Assembly (NCBI GenBank): GCA_947498985.1
Contig: CANMMF010000001.1
Location: 186,001-250,000, forward strand
Direction of reading: 5' to 3'
Length of the DNA: 64,000 nt
From: an uncultured Paracoccaceae bacterium
Lineage (GTDB): Bacteria > Pseudomonadota > Alphaproteobacteria > Rhodobacterales > Rhodobacteraceae
Shown here: positions 17,725 to 26,733 of the stretch, one piece after another
Position numbering within the stretch: the first letter of the stretch is position 1
Layout: each line of letters starts with the position of its first letter
Program-made: the position numbers and the translations under genes
The notes under the pieces: model-generated
Databases searched by the model: none
The model's input: only the letters and a program-made list of their open reading frames with translations
What the model was told of the DNA's origin: nothing

Positions 17725-18795
17725 TCAGGCCGGGTACCAGCGGTCGAGATGGCGGAGCAGCGTCGCCGCCGATGCATCCCATGTGAATTTTCCCGCGCGC
17801 GCCTGACCGGCTTGCCTGAGGCGCGCGCGTTGGCCCGCGTCTTGCGCCAAGGCCGCGATGGCCGCAACCCATCGTTTCGGCTGATCGGGCGGCAGAAGAA
17901 TGCCCGCCTCGCCCACCACGTCGGGCAAGGCGCCGCAACCCGCCACCAGTGCGGCAGCGCCATGCGCCATGCCTTCGAGCGCGGGCAGGCCGAAACCTTC
18001 GTCCAGCGACGGCACCAGTACCGCCAGCGCGCCCTGATAGAGCCCGGCAAGCTCCGCATCGCTGACGAAGCCCGGGAAATGCAGGTTGGCGGGCAGAGGA
18101 TGCCCCGCCGCCTCGAACGCCGCGCGCGGCGTGGAACCGACCAGAACCAGCGCGATGTCATGCAGGTCCGGGTCGGCAAACGCCTCCAGCAACAGCGGGA
18201 TGTTCTTGTGCGGCAACAACGTCGCCAGCGCGACGCAGTATCGCCCGTCCCTCAGATCCAGCGCATCGTGCAACCGGCGGTCTGCACCTGCCTGCCCTGC
18301 CGCGCCAAGCCCGTTTGGCACCACACCTATGCGCGAGGCGTCCGCGATACCCTGCGCCAGCAGCGCCTTGCGCGCGTGTTCGGAGACCGTCAGCACGTGA
18401 TTGCCCGGCCGCCCGGCCTGCCGCGACAAGAGCCGCCGCCAGTGCCGCGTCGCGCGCCCGTAGCTGTGCGGTGTGGTGAAGACCTGCGCGTCATGCAGCA
18501 TCGTCACATAGCCGCGCCCGCGCAGCGGCACCGTGTTGAAAAACCCCGCGACGACCCCGTCGCGCCGCGCCTTTGGCAGGTCCAGTTGCTCCCAGGCGAT
18601 GCCCGACCGTCGACCCGGCACCTGCACGGGCAGGCCCAGGTCTTCGGCGACCCCGGCGAGGGCAGGCGGCACCGCCAGTCGGATGTCCCATCCGCCCGGC
18701 GCGCGCGACAGCGCCATGGACAGGTCGCGGGCCACCGCGTTTACCGCGCCGCCTGGCCCGGCAAGAAACCGGCCGTTCAGGATCAGGCGGCGCAT
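17725..18795 (-). CDS. Glycosyltransferase family 4
   Basis: A 356-residue GT-B enzyme. RRLILNGRFLAGPGGAVNAV marks the short-start family; MLHDAQVFTTPHSYGRATRH is followed by LTVSEHARKALLAQG, which is shared nearly word for word with the divergent GT4 at 19013. The donor-domain motif is LVPSLDEGFGLPALEGMAHG. Start ATG 18795 with AGGGG upstream; an in-frame extension to 18978 has no homology-like features. The resemblance to the GT at 19013 points to a duplicated pair. Confidence 0.85.
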   Translation of the reverse strand: MRRLILNGRFLAGPGGAVNAVARDLSMALSRAPGGWDIRLAVPPALAGVAEDLGLPVQVPGRRSGIAWEQLDLPKARRDGVVAGFFNTVPLRGRGYVTMLHDAQVFTTPHSYGRATRHWRRLLSRQAGRPGNHVLTVSEHARKALLAQGIADASRIGVVPNGLGAAGQAGADRRLHDALDLRDGRYCVALATLLPHKNIPLLLEAFADPDLHDIALVLVGSTPRAAFEAAGHPLPANLHFPGFVSDAELAGLYQGALAVLVPSLDEGFGLPALEGMAHGAAALVAGCGALPDVVGEAGILLPPDQPKRWVAAIAALAQDAGQRARLRQAGQARAGKFTWDASAATLLRHLDRWYPA

Positions 18796-19012
18796 GCGGC
18801 CCCTGACCCTTGCGCCCGGCGCTGAGATGACGGGATGTCGCCGCCAAGGGGACCACCACGCAGGGCTGCGGCGCGCGCGCGCCGGGCATGTTGCAAACAA
18901 ACTGCGGTAGACTCCATCCGGCCAACACTTCCGTAACACGGGTGGACTTTGCGCGCGGATTGAGGCGCAAATCAACACGCATCACCACGCGCCGGGGACA
19001 AAAGGGAAGAGC

Positions 19013-20098
19013 ATGGCGGATCTGTTGCTCAACGCGCGCTTTCTGATGCGTCCGATGACGGGCGTCGACCGGGTTGCCACCGAACTGGCCTGCGCCTTGC
19101 TTGCGGATCCGGCGCGGGTGCTGCGGGCGCGGCACCCCGGCGGAAAGATCGCGCAGGCCGCGGACCGCCCCGCTGCGCTTCTCGACGTCGCAACGCCGCT
19201 GCCCTCCGCCCTGCCCGGCCCGGTCTGGGAACAGCTGGTCCTGCCACGCGCGCGCCCCGGCGACTGGCTGCTCAGCCTGTGCAACATGGGACCGGTGCGG
19301 CGCGCGCGGCAGATCGTGATGATCCACGATGCGCAGGTCTTCAGCCAACCGCAAAGCTACAGGCGGGCCTTCCGCCGCTGGTACCGGCTGGCGCAGCCGC
19401 GTGTCGGGCACCGGGCGGCGCGTGTCCTGACCGTGTCGGAGCATTCCCGGCGCGAACTGATCCGGTTCGGCATCGCTCCGCCCGACAGGATCTCGGTTGT
19501 GCCGAACGGTGCCGATCACGTGTTGCGCCTTGCGCCGGATCACGCGGTTCTCGCGCGGCACGGGTTGACCTCCGGCGGGTATCTTCTGGCCATCGGCTCG
19601 CTCGCTCCGCACAAGAACCTGCCGATGCTGGCTGCCGCCGCGCGGGCGCGACGCGATGCGCGCCTGCCGCTCGTCATCGCGGGAGGCGGGAACGCGCGGG
19701 TATTCGGGGACGCCGGCATCGCCGCCTGCGACGACATCCGCATACTCGGGCGGGTCAGCGACAGTGAACTCAGGGCGCTTTACGATCACGCCCGCGCGCT
19801 GCTCTTTCCGTCGCAAACCGAAGGCTTCGGCCTGCCCGCGGCAGAGGCCATGACCTGCGGCTGCCCGGTCATCGCCTCGACCGGCGGGGCGATCCCGGAG
19901 ATATGTGACGGCGCTGCGATCCTGCTCAACCCCGCGGACCGGGAAGGCTGGACCGACGCGATGATGCGGATTGCGCGGGACGACGCCCTGCACAGCCGTC
20001 TGACGGAGGAAGGCAGCCTCCGCGCCCGGCGTTACACCTGGGCTGCCGCGGCTACGGCGGTGAGTGAGATCATCGACGCACTGGAGGCGCAGGGCTGA
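19013..20098 (+). CDS. Glycosyltransferase family 4
   Basis: A 361-residue GT-B enzyme. DLLLNARFLMRPMTGVDRVA opens the acceptor domain; MIHDAQVFSQPQSYRRAFRR and LTVSEHSRRELIRFG follow, and FPSQTEGFGLPAAEAMTCG is the donor-binding E-x7-E motif. The architecture and several motifs match the divergently encoded GT4 at 17725-18795. Likely adds successive residues of the same repeat unit. ATG 19013 is preceded by GGGAAGAGC. Confidence 0.87.
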   Translation: MADLLLNARFLMRPMTGVDRVATELACALLADPARVLRARHPGGKIAQAADRPAALLDVATPLPSALPGPVWEQLVLPRARPGDWLLSLCNMGPVRRARQIVMIHDAQVFSQPQSYRRAFRRWYRLAQPRVGHRAARVLTVSEHSRRELIRFGIAPPDRISVVPNGADHVLRLAPDHAVLARHGLTSGGYLLAIGSLAPHKNLPMLAAAARARRDARLPLVIAGGGNARVFGDAGIAACDDIRILGRVSDSELRALYDHARALLFPSQTEGFGLPAAEAMTCGCPVIASTGGAIPEICDGAAILLNPADREGWTDAMMRIARDDALHSRLTEEGSLRARRYTWAAAATAVSEIIDALEAQG

Positions 20099-20612
20099 GG
20101 CAGGACGAGGTTCGTTCGCTGCCATGCTCTGGACGCCCGCCATCCCGGAATCGCCCCTGTCGCAGAAGCCGCAGGACACGAAACGTCCGACCCGGAAAAT
20201 TCCAATCACGACCGGTGTTTCGCAACCGCGATCCGCGCATTCCAGCCTGGAACGCCCGCCACAGGCGTGATCACCATGCCAATTCTTTGGGCACGATAAG
20301 TCCAGTCGCCTTTAAACGACTGGCCAGTTTACACGCGTAAACTTGTGGGTAGCGCTTGTGATCCTCCGATTTTCTGTTCGATTCCAGATACCTGACCGCT
20401 GTCCACGACGCCCGCGACCCCCATCGCAGCGCAGGCCGCGAATGTCGCCGGCCCTGTCGAACTTGTTGCGCGCGAGACGTGCTTGTCAGTAGAAATTGTT
20501 TGACGAGACGTCGCTGAGGCCACTAATCTCGTATAATGAAAACATAGTTCCGTAATGTGAAACTTTCTCGCGGATCGGGGCAAGAAAACCAAACAAGACA
20601 GGGAGAGACGTA
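20099..20612. other. 514-bp intergenic region with promoter for the taurine-type operon
   Basis: I see no supportable gene. The centre contains two adjacent inverted repeats (20302-20343). Closer to the downstream gene, TATAAT at 20532-20537 is a good -10 hexamer with no clear -35 at standard spacing. GGGAGAG at 20601-20607 is the tauA ribosome binding site. A minus-strand frame at 20329-20592 has no recognisable features. Confidence 0.4.
20302..20343. repeat. Two adjacent perfect inverted repeats
   Basis: CCAGTCG-(8 nt)-CGACTGG at 20302-20323 is followed two bases later by AGTTTAC-ACGC-GTAAACT at 20326-20343. Both have perfect 7-bp arms. They could be operators for the taurine-type operon, about 270 bp upstream of it, or hairpins terminating the glycosyltransferase transcript, although no T-run follows either. 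Confidence 0.55.
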
Positions 20613-21611
20613 ATGAGGTTGATTGGGATTGGACTTGTTGCCGGGGCGCTGACGGCGGTGTCGTCCACGATGGCTGTGGCGGAGGGTCATGGCGAGATCA
20701 CGGTAGCGTATTTTCTGGAATGGCCGATGCCGATGTTGTCGGCGAAGGCGTCGGGAGCCTATGACGAGGCGCTTGGCATGAAGGTGAACTGGGTGTCCTT
20801 CGAAACCGGCACCGCGATGTCCGCGGCGATGGCGTCGGGCGATGTGCAAATCGCCGTGAGCCAGGGTGTGCCGCCCTTCGTTGTGGCGGCCTCGGGTGGT
20901 CAGGATCTGCAGATCGTAGACGTGGCGGTGAGCTATTCGGACAATGACAACTGCGTGGTGCACGCGGATCTGGAGATCGACAAGATGTCCGCGGACGAGC
21001 TGGCCGGCAAGAAGGTCGCCGTGCCGCTGGGCACCGCGGCGCATTACGGCTTCCTGCGGCAGATGGACCACTTCGGCGTGCCGCTCGACAGCCTGTCGAT
21101 TGTCGACATGCCGCCGCCCGAAGGCGCCAACGCGCTGGGCCAGAAGGCGGTGGACTTTGCCTGCGGCTATGGCGGCGGCCTGACCTCGATGAAGGAATAC
21201 GGCAACGTGCTGCTGACCGGCACCGAGAAGGAAGAGCTGGGCATCCTGGTCTTCGACGTGACCTCGGCGCCGGCCGATTACATCGCCGAGAACGGTGACG
21301 TGGTGGCCACGTTCCTCAAGGTGACCGCCGATGCCAATGCCGAATGGGCGGAAAACCCGTCCGAAGAGATGCTGTCGGTGATCGCCGAGCAGTCCGGCAT
21401 GGATCTCGAGGCGGCAAGGAACGCGATTGCCACCATGAAGTTCCCCTCGGTCGAGGCGCAGCTCTCGGAGGCCTGGCTCGGCGGCAACGCGGCGCCGTTC
21501 CTCAAGGGTGTGGCGGATGTCTTTGTGGAGGCGGGCTCCATCGACAGCGCGCTGGAGAGCTACGAGGACGCGATCAACACCGGCCCGCTCGAGGCGGTCC
21601 AGGGCATGTGA
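20613..21611 (+). CDS. tauA: Taurine/NitT-type ABC transporter substrate-binding protein (TauA)
   Basis: A 332-residue periplasmic binding protein. Signal peptide about 1-23 (ending STMAVA), mature protein starting EGHGEITVAYFLEWPMPMLS. GTAMSAAMASGDVQIAVSQG is the family's ligand-pocket helix; KKVAVPLGTAAHYGFL follows the hinge. First gene of tauABC. Taurine is the expected ligand from similarity of the whole set to roseobacter TauABC, but no taurine catabolic gene (tpa, xsc) is adjacent, so another sulfonate or amine cannot be excluded. Confidence 0.82.
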   Translation: MRLIGIGLVAGALTAVSSTMAVAEGHGEITVAYFLEWPMPMLSAKASGAYDEALGMKVNWVSFETGTAMSAAMASGDVQIAVSQGVPPFVVAASGGQDLQIVDVAVSYSDNDNCVVHADLEIDKMSADELAGKKVAVPLGTAAHYGFLRQMDHFGVPLDSLSIVDMPPPEGANALGQKAVDFACGYGGGLTSMKEYGNVLLTGTEKEELGILVFDVTSAPADYIAENGDVVATFLKVTADANAEWAENPSEEMLSVIAEQSGMDLEAARNAIATMKFPSVEAQLSEAWLGGNAAPFLKGVADVFVEAGSIDSALESYEDAINTGPLEAVQGM

Positions 21612-21618
21612 TGCCATG

Positions 21619-21652
21619 ACGGGCGCGGGGACCCCTCCCCGCGCCCGTCTCT
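21619..21652 (+). terminator. Hairpin after tauA (attenuator/terminator)
   Basis: A perfect 13-bp stem (21619-21631 with 21636-21648, loop CCCC) is followed by CTCTTTT. It lies 8 nt after the tauA stop and 73 nt before tauB, so it should cut down transcription into tauBC and give excess binding protein. Confidence 0.8.
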
Positions 21653-21724
21653 TTTGCGGGGCCCGGTCCGGATGGACGGCCGTCCCCTGCCAGAAATGTT
21701 CCGCAACAAACCGGGAGACAACCG

Positions 21725-22531
21725 ATGTCCGGGCTGGCCCTACAAGACATATCGATGCGATTCGACCTGCCGAACGGATCCTCGGTGCAGGCGCTTGAAA
21801 ACGTCTCGCTCGACCTCAAACCGGGCGAGCTGATGAGCGTGCTGGGCCCCTCGGGCTGCGGCAAGACCACGCTTTTGAACATCGTCGCGGGGTTCCTGGC
21901 GCAGACCAGCGGCAAGCTGGTGCTCAACGGTCACGAGATCACCGGCCCGGATGCCGAACGCGGCATGGTGTTCCAGAAAGGCGCGCTCTTTGAATGGATG
22001 TCGGTGCGCGAGAATGTGGGCTTCGGCCCCTCGATGAAGGGCATGCCGCGTGCCGAGAAGGCCGGGATCGTCGATCACCTGCTCGACGTGGTGGGCTTGC
22101 AGGACTTCAAGGAAAAGGCGGTCTACGAGCTTTCGGGCGGCATGCAGCAGCGCGTGGCCCTGGCCCGCTGCCTGGCCAACGATCCCGATGTCATCCTGAT
22201 GGACGAGCCGCTGGGCGCGCTCGACGCGCTGACCCGCGAGAAGATGCAGAGCCTCGTGCTGAAACTCTGGAAGGAGACCGGCAAGACGATCATCCTGATC
22301 ACCCATTCGGTCGAGGAGGCGCTGCTGCTGGGCGAGCGGCTGATCGTGATGGCGCCGCGTCCGGGCCGGATCCACAAGGAATACCGCTTGCCCTTTGCGG
22401 AAATGGGCGTCGGCGCCGACCTGCGCGAGGTCAAGAAACACCCCGAGTTCGGGTCCAGGCGTGACGAGATCCTCGGCATGATCTGGGATATGGAGGAAGA
22501 GATCATGGGCCGCACGGAGGTCGCGTCATGA
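21725..22531 (+). CDS. tauB: Taurine/NitT-type ABC transporter ATP-binding protein (TauB)
   Basis: A 268-residue ATPase. Walker A GPSGCGKTT at 41-49, Q-loop GMVFQKGALFEW near 81-92, signature LSGGMQQR near 137-144, Walker B VILMDEPLGALDALT near 157, H-switch LITHSVEEALLLG. The Q-loop and GALD wording fit the NitT/TauB branch. Its stop overlaps the tauC start by 4 nt. Confidence 0.93.
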   Translation: MSGLALQDISMRFDLPNGSSVQALENVSLDLKPGELMSVLGPSGCGKTTLLNIVAGFLAQTSGKLVLNGHEITGPDAERGMVFQKGALFEWMSVRENVGFGPSMKGMPRAEKAGIVDHLLDVVGLQDFKEKAVYELSGGMQQRVALARCLANDPDVILMDEPLGALDALTREKMQSLVLKLWKETGKTIILITHSVEEALLLGERLIVMAPRPGRIHKEYRLPFAEMGVGADLREVKKHPEFGSRRDEILGMIWDMEEEIMGRTEVAS

Positions 22532-23802
22532 CCGGATTGTTTGTCCTGTTCATCTATGTCGGCATCTTTGTCGGCGCCTATCTGATCGTGACCCGCGTCA
22601 TCCATCCCGCGGCGGCAAAGGACTATACCTCGCTCAAGACGGTGACTTTCGGCGATGAAAGCGCGGTGCGGCCGAACCGCTGGGCCGGGGTGATCTCGAT
22701 CCTGACGATCTTCCTGATCTGGGGCATGTTCACCGGCTCGACCCTGCTGCCGAAATTCCTGCATGCGCCGGCGCCGTTCGAGGGCACGCTGGAGTTCACC
22801 TATACCGCCGAAGCCGCAGGCGCGCGCGACGACGCCACCGTGACCGTGATCGTGCACCCGCGCGAGATCGACACCGACGCGCCCGAGGTCGACCCCGGCG
22901 ACGGCTTTGCCAAAAACGACAGCGCCACCATCGCGCAGTGGCGCACCGGGCTTGTGCGGGTCGATTCCAACGACGAGATCACCAAGAGTGATGGCGCGCA
23001 GGTGGTGGCGATCAACGGCACCCCCATCGCGCCGGGCGAGACCGTGGCCATCGACAACGGCACCGTCACGCTGTCGGACAAGGGCACACCCAACGTCGCA
23101 CCCAGCCGCGGCTGGCAGATGGAGCCGCTCTACCTGCCGCCGCCCGAAGACGTCTGGACGCGGACCTTCACGGTGATCAACGAGGGCTTCCGCAGCTTCA
23201 CGCTCTGGGAGCATCTGGGCTACTCGCTGTTCCGGGTTGTGGCGGGCTTTCTGCTGGGCGCGCTGGTCGGCATCCCGCTGGGCTACGCGATGGGGCTGAG
23301 CAACTGGTTCCGAGGCTGGTTCGACCCGATTGTGGAGTTCATGCGCCCGGTGCCGCCGCTGGCGCTGATCCCGCTGGTGATCATCTGGTTCGGCATCGGC
23401 GAGACCGGCAAGATCATCCTGCTGTTCCTGGCGGCGCTCTGGATCATGGCGATTGCGGCGCGGTCCGGGGTCTCGGGGGTCAACATCTCCAAGGTGCACG
23501 CGGCCTATTCGCTGGGCGCCAGCAAGTGGCAGATCATGCGCCACGTGATCATGCCGAACTCGCTGCCCGAGATCTTCACCGGCGCGCGGGTGGCCATGGG
23601 GGTCTGCTGGGGCACCGTGGTCGCCGCCGAACTGGTTGCCGCCGAACAGGGTGCGGGCATGATGATCATGGTCGCCTCGCGCTTCCAGAACACCGACATC
23701 GTCATCCTCGGCATCATCCTCATCGGCGTCATCGGCTTCGGCATCGACATGCTCATGCGCTACGCGGAAAGACTGCTCGTCCCATGGAAAGGCAAGGCCT
23801 GA
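22528..23802 (+). CDS. tauC: Taurine/NitT-type ABC permease with a large periplasmic insertion (TauC)
   Basis: A 424-residue permease, about 150 longer than ordinary TauC/SsuC. Membrane segments at about 4-22 and 52-72 are followed by a soluble region of roughly 78-215, rich in Asp/Glu/Thr and beta-strand-like (TLEFTYTAEAAGARDDATVT), before the conserved permease core that begins HLGYSLFRVVAGFLLGALVG. The core carries the EAA-type loop AAYSLGASKWQIMRHVIMP. The extra domain probably faces the periplasm, perhaps docking the binding protein; that role is inference. Confidence 0.88.
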   Translation: MTGLFVLFIYVGIFVGAYLIVTRVIHPAAAKDYTSLKTVTFGDESAVRPNRWAGVISILTIFLIWGMFTGSTLLPKFLHAPAPFEGTLEFTYTAEAAGARDDATVTVIVHPREIDTDAPEVDPGDGFAKNDSATIAQWRTGLVRVDSNDEITKSDGAQVVAINGTPIAPGETVAIDNGTVTLSDKGTPNVAPSRGWQMEPLYLPPPEDVWTRTFTVINEGFRSFTLWEHLGYSLFRVVAGFLLGALVGIPLGYAMGLSNWFRGWFDPIVEFMRPVPPLALIPLVIIWFGIGETGKIILLFLAALWIMAIAARSGVSGVNISKVHAAYSLGASKWQIMRHVIMPNSLPEIFTGARVAMGVCWGTVVAAELVAAEQGAGMMIMVASRFQNTDIVILGIILIGVIGFGIDMLMRYAERLLVPWKGKA

Positions 23803-23830
23803 ACAGGGATCAGGATTACGCTCAAAGCAT

Positions 23831-23857
23831 CAGGCGCCCGGAAACGGGCGCCTGTTT
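23831..23857 (+). terminator. Rho-independent terminator of tauABC
   Basis: CAGGCGCCCG-GAAA-CGGGCGCCTG, a perfect 10-bp stem closed by a GAAA tetraloop, followed by TTT. It stands 29 nt after the tauC stop, and before the convergent peptide transporter operon. Confidence 0.9.
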
Positions 23858-23872
23858 GCATTTAGAGAGGCA

Positions 23873-24850
23873 CTACGCCGTGTCGGGCGCGGCCACGTCC
23901 AGCGGATTGAAACAGGCAAGCTCGACACCACCGCCCACTGCCGTGAGCTCCGGGCTTTGCCGAGCGCAGATCGCCTGCGCGCGCGGGCATCTTGCCCTGA
24001 ACGCACAGCCCTCGGGCGGGTTCAGCGGGTCGGGCAACTCGGTCTCGCGACCTTCGGGGGCCTTGAGCGCCCGCCCGACCACCGGCGCGCTTTGCGCCAG
24101 TAACCGCGTGTAGGGATGGCGCGGCGCGGCGAACACCTGTCGGGCCGAGCCGATTTCGACCACGGATCCGAAATAGAGCACGGCCACCCGGTCGCTCACC
24201 GCCTCGACCACGGCCAGATCGTGGCTGATGAATAGATAGGTCAGACCGAACTCCGCCTTCAGATCCGCCAGCAGATTGAGCACCTGCGCCTGCACGGACA
24301 CATCGAGCGCCGAGACCGGCTCGTCCAGGATCAGAATGCGCGCATCCGCCGCCAAGGCGCGCGCGATCCCGATGCGCTGCGCCTGCCCGCCGGAAAACTC
24401 GTGCGGATAGCGTTCGAGAAACTCCTCGCGCAGGTTCACCGCGGCAAGGATCTCGCGGATCCGCGCCGCCCGCGCGGGGCCGTCCATCCGGTGCAGATGC
24501 TTCAGCGGCGCCTGCAGGATGTCGCGGATCGTCTTGCGCGGGTTCAGCGACGAGATCGGGTCCTGAAAGACATACTGGATCTTCCTGCCGAACACCGCCG
24601 GATCGGCATTGTCGAGCGCGGCGCCCGCGATCTCGATCGTGCCGGAGGTCGGTGGCAGCAAGCCCACCAGCATGCGCGCCAGCGTTGATTTTCCGCAGCC
24701 CGATTCCCCGACGATCCCGAGCGTTTCGTTCTCGGCCACGGTCAGGGTCAGCGGCTGCACCGCGCGCACCTGCGCTTTCGAAGGGCCGAACAGGCGCTTG
24801 CCGACATCGAAGCTTTTGGTCAGCGCGGAGATCCTGAGGGCGTCGGTCAT
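23873..24850 (-). CDS. Peptide-type ABC transporter ATP-binding protein (DppF/OppF family)
   Basis: A 325-residue ATPase. Walker A GESGCGKST is at 48-56; signature FSGGQAQR and Walker B ILILDEPVSALDVSVQAQVL follow; the C-terminal oligo_HPY extension contains four cysteines (GCAFRARCPRAQAIC ... ELACF), probable Fe-S or Zn ligands as in DppF. Translationally coupled (4-nt overlap) to the fused permease-ATPase. Substrate is uncertain between peptides and other solutes. Confidence 0.93.
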   Translation of the reverse strand: MTDALRISALTKSFDVGKRLFGPSKAQVRAVQPLTLTVAENETLGIVGESGCGKSTLARMLVGLLPPTSGTIEIAGAALDNADPAVFGRKIQYVFQDPISSLNPRKTIRDILQAPLKHLHRMDGPARAARIREILAAVNLREEFLERYPHEFSGGQAQRIGIARALAADARILILDEPVSALDVSVQAQVLNLLADLKAEFGLTYLFISHDLAVVEAVSDRVAVLYFGSVVEIGSARQVFAAPRHPYTRLLAQSAPVVGRALKAPEGRETELPDPLNPPEGCAFRARCPRAQAICARQSPELTAVGGGVELACFNPLDVAAPDTA

Positions 24851-26733
24851 GAGGCCCGCTCCCGCGTGATCGGTTCGGGATGACGGCAGCGGACCTTGCG
24901 GCTGTCATTTGTGGCCTCCAGCGTCAGCTCGCCCTGTCGGCAATCGGGCTGCACCCTGTGACAGCGTTCGGCAAAGGCGCAACCATCCGGCAGCCGATCG
25001 ACCAGGGGCGGCAGACCGGGGATCGCCTCGAGCCGGCGGCGGCCTTCGCCCAGTTCGGGCACGCACTCCATGAGCTTACTGGTATAGGGGTGTGCGGGCG
25101 CGCGCAGGATCTCGTCGGTGCGGCCCTGCTCGACGATGCGGCCGGCATACATCACCGCCACCCGGTCACAAAGCTGCGCCACCACGCCGAAATCATGGGT
25201 GATGAACACGATGGCAAGGCCCCGGTCCCGCCGCAGATCGTCCAGCACGGCGAGGATCTGCGCCTGCACCGTCACGTCGAGCGCGGTTGTCGGCTCATCG
25301 GCTATGATCACATCGGGATCGTTGGCCAGCGCCATGGCGATGCCGACCCGCTGCCGCATGCCGCCGGACATCTCGTGCGGGTAGCTTGCGATCCGGCTTT
25401 CGGCATTGGGGATGCGGACCGATTTCAGCAGGTCGATGGCGCGGGCGCGGGCCTCGGATTTCGCGACCGGGTGATGCACCTGGATCGCCTCGATAAGCTG
25501 GTCGCCAACGGTGTAGAGCGGATGCAGTGTCGCCAGTGGATCCTGAAAGATATAGGCGACCTTTTCGCCGCGCAGGCGGCGCAGCGTGCTGTAGGGCGCG
25601 CCGATCAGATCCTGGCCGTCGTAATAGACGGCGCCACCGGTGATCACACCCGGCGGCGAGGCGACAAGCCCCATGACCGACAAGGCGGTGACCGATTTGC
25701 CGGACCCGCTTTCGCCGATGATGCCCAGGCACTCGCCCGGCCTGACCGAAAGCGACACGCCGCCCACCGCCTTGTAGACCCGGTCCTTGACGTGAAACCG
25801 CGTCTCCAGATCGCGCAGCGCCAGCAGCCCCTCGCCGTCATGGGCGGGCACCGGGCCCTTGCGCCGCACCTCGGTGGCGGGCAGCGGGCGGCTCAGCGCG
25901 CCGGATCTGAGCCGCGGGTCCAGCGCATCGCGCACGCCGTCGCCCAGCAGGTTGATCGCCATGACGATGATCAGGATCATCGCCCCCGGCACAATCGAGG
26001 TATGCGGGTTGCTGATGAGCGCGGAGCGCGCTTCGCCCAGCATCGAGCCCAGATCCGCCTGCGGGGGCTGCGAGCCGAGCCCGAGAAACGAGAGCCCCGC
26101 GGTCTCGAGGATCATCCAGCCGATGGTGGTGGACATGGCAATCACGATCACCGGCACGACATTCGGCAGCACTTCGGTCAGGATGATACGCGCGTCTGTC
26201 ATGCCCGAGAGCCGCGCCGCGTCGACAAATTCCTTATGCGCGATCCCAACGGTGATCCCGCGGATATTGCGGGCAAAGAACGGGATGTTCACCGCCGCCA
26301 CTGCGATCAGCGCGTTCATCAGCCCCGGGCCCAGCGCCGCGACGATGGCCAGCGCCAGCAGGATGTAGGGAAAGGCCATCAGCATGTCGACGCCGCGCAT
26401 GATCACGTTGTCGGTGCGCCCGCCATAGAACCCTGCGATGATGCCGATGGCGGCGCCGAGGGTTGCGGCCACCACCGCCGCGGCAATGCCCACCGCCAGC
26501 GACAGCCGCGTGCCATGCAAGAGCCGCGACAGCAGATCCCGCCCCAGATGGTCGGTGCCCAGGAGCGCGCCCTCGGAGAATGGCGGCTTGAAGCGGTTAG
26601 CGGTATCGGTCACGTCGGGATCGGCCAGCGGCAGGATCGGCGTCACGAGGGCCAGCCCCGCAACCAGCCCCATCACGATCAGCCCGGCAAGCGCCAGACG
26701 GTTGCGCGCCAGCAGCTTCAGGAACGCGGTCAT
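24847..26733 (-). CDS. Fused peptide-type ABC permease (DppC) and ATP-binding protein (DppD)
   Basis: A single 628-residue reading frame. Residues 1 to about 285 are a DppC/OppC permease: [40 protein letters not shown], then an EAA loop [20 protein letters not shown]. After a linker (about 286-320, ending [20 protein letters not shown]), an ATPase follows with Walker A GESGSGKS, signature MSGGMRQR, Walker [21 protein letters not shown] and a cysteine-containing oligo_HPY end. There is no stop or frameshift between the halves. ATG 26733 overlaps the dppB stop by 4 nt. Confidence 0.92.
   Translation of the reverse strand: MTAFLKLLARNRLALAGLIVMGLVAGLALVTPILPLADPDVTDTANRFKPPFSEGALLGTDHLGRDLLSRLLHGTRLSLAVGIAAAVVAATLGAAIGIIAGFYGGRTDNVIMRGVDMLMAFPYILLALAIVAALGPGLMNALIAVAAVNIPFFARNIRGITVGIAHKEFVDAARLSGMTDARIILTEVLPNVVPVIVIAMSTTIGWMILETAGLSFLGLGSQPPQADLGSMLGEARSALISNPHTSIVPGAMILIIVMAINLLGDGVRDALDPRLRSGALSRPLPATEVRRKGPVPAHDGEGLLALRDLETRFHVKDRVYKAVGGVSLSVRPGECLGIIGESGSGKSVTALSVMGLVASPPGVITGGAVYYDGQDLIGAPYSTLRRLRGEKVAYIFQDPLATLHPLYTVGDQLIEAIQVHHPVAKSEARARAIDLLKSVRIPNAESRIASYPHEMSGGMRQRVGIAMALANDPDVIIADEPTTALDVTVQAQILAVLDDLRRDRGLAIVFITHDFGVVAQLCDRVAVMYAGRIVEQGRTDEILRAPAHPYTSKLMECVPELGEGRRRLEAIPGLPPLVDRLPDGCAFAERCHRVQPDCRQGELTLEATNDSRKVRCRHPEPITRERAS

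Noticed and set aside
16906-18825. 639-codon plus-strand frame across the mutase and GT4
   Set aside because: Shadow; the minus-strand genes have full catalytic motifs.
20329-20592. 87-codon minus-strand frame in the gap before tauA
   Set aside because: No start signal, no family, and it covers the palindromes and promoter; a second reading frame there also looks like protein but has no match I can name.
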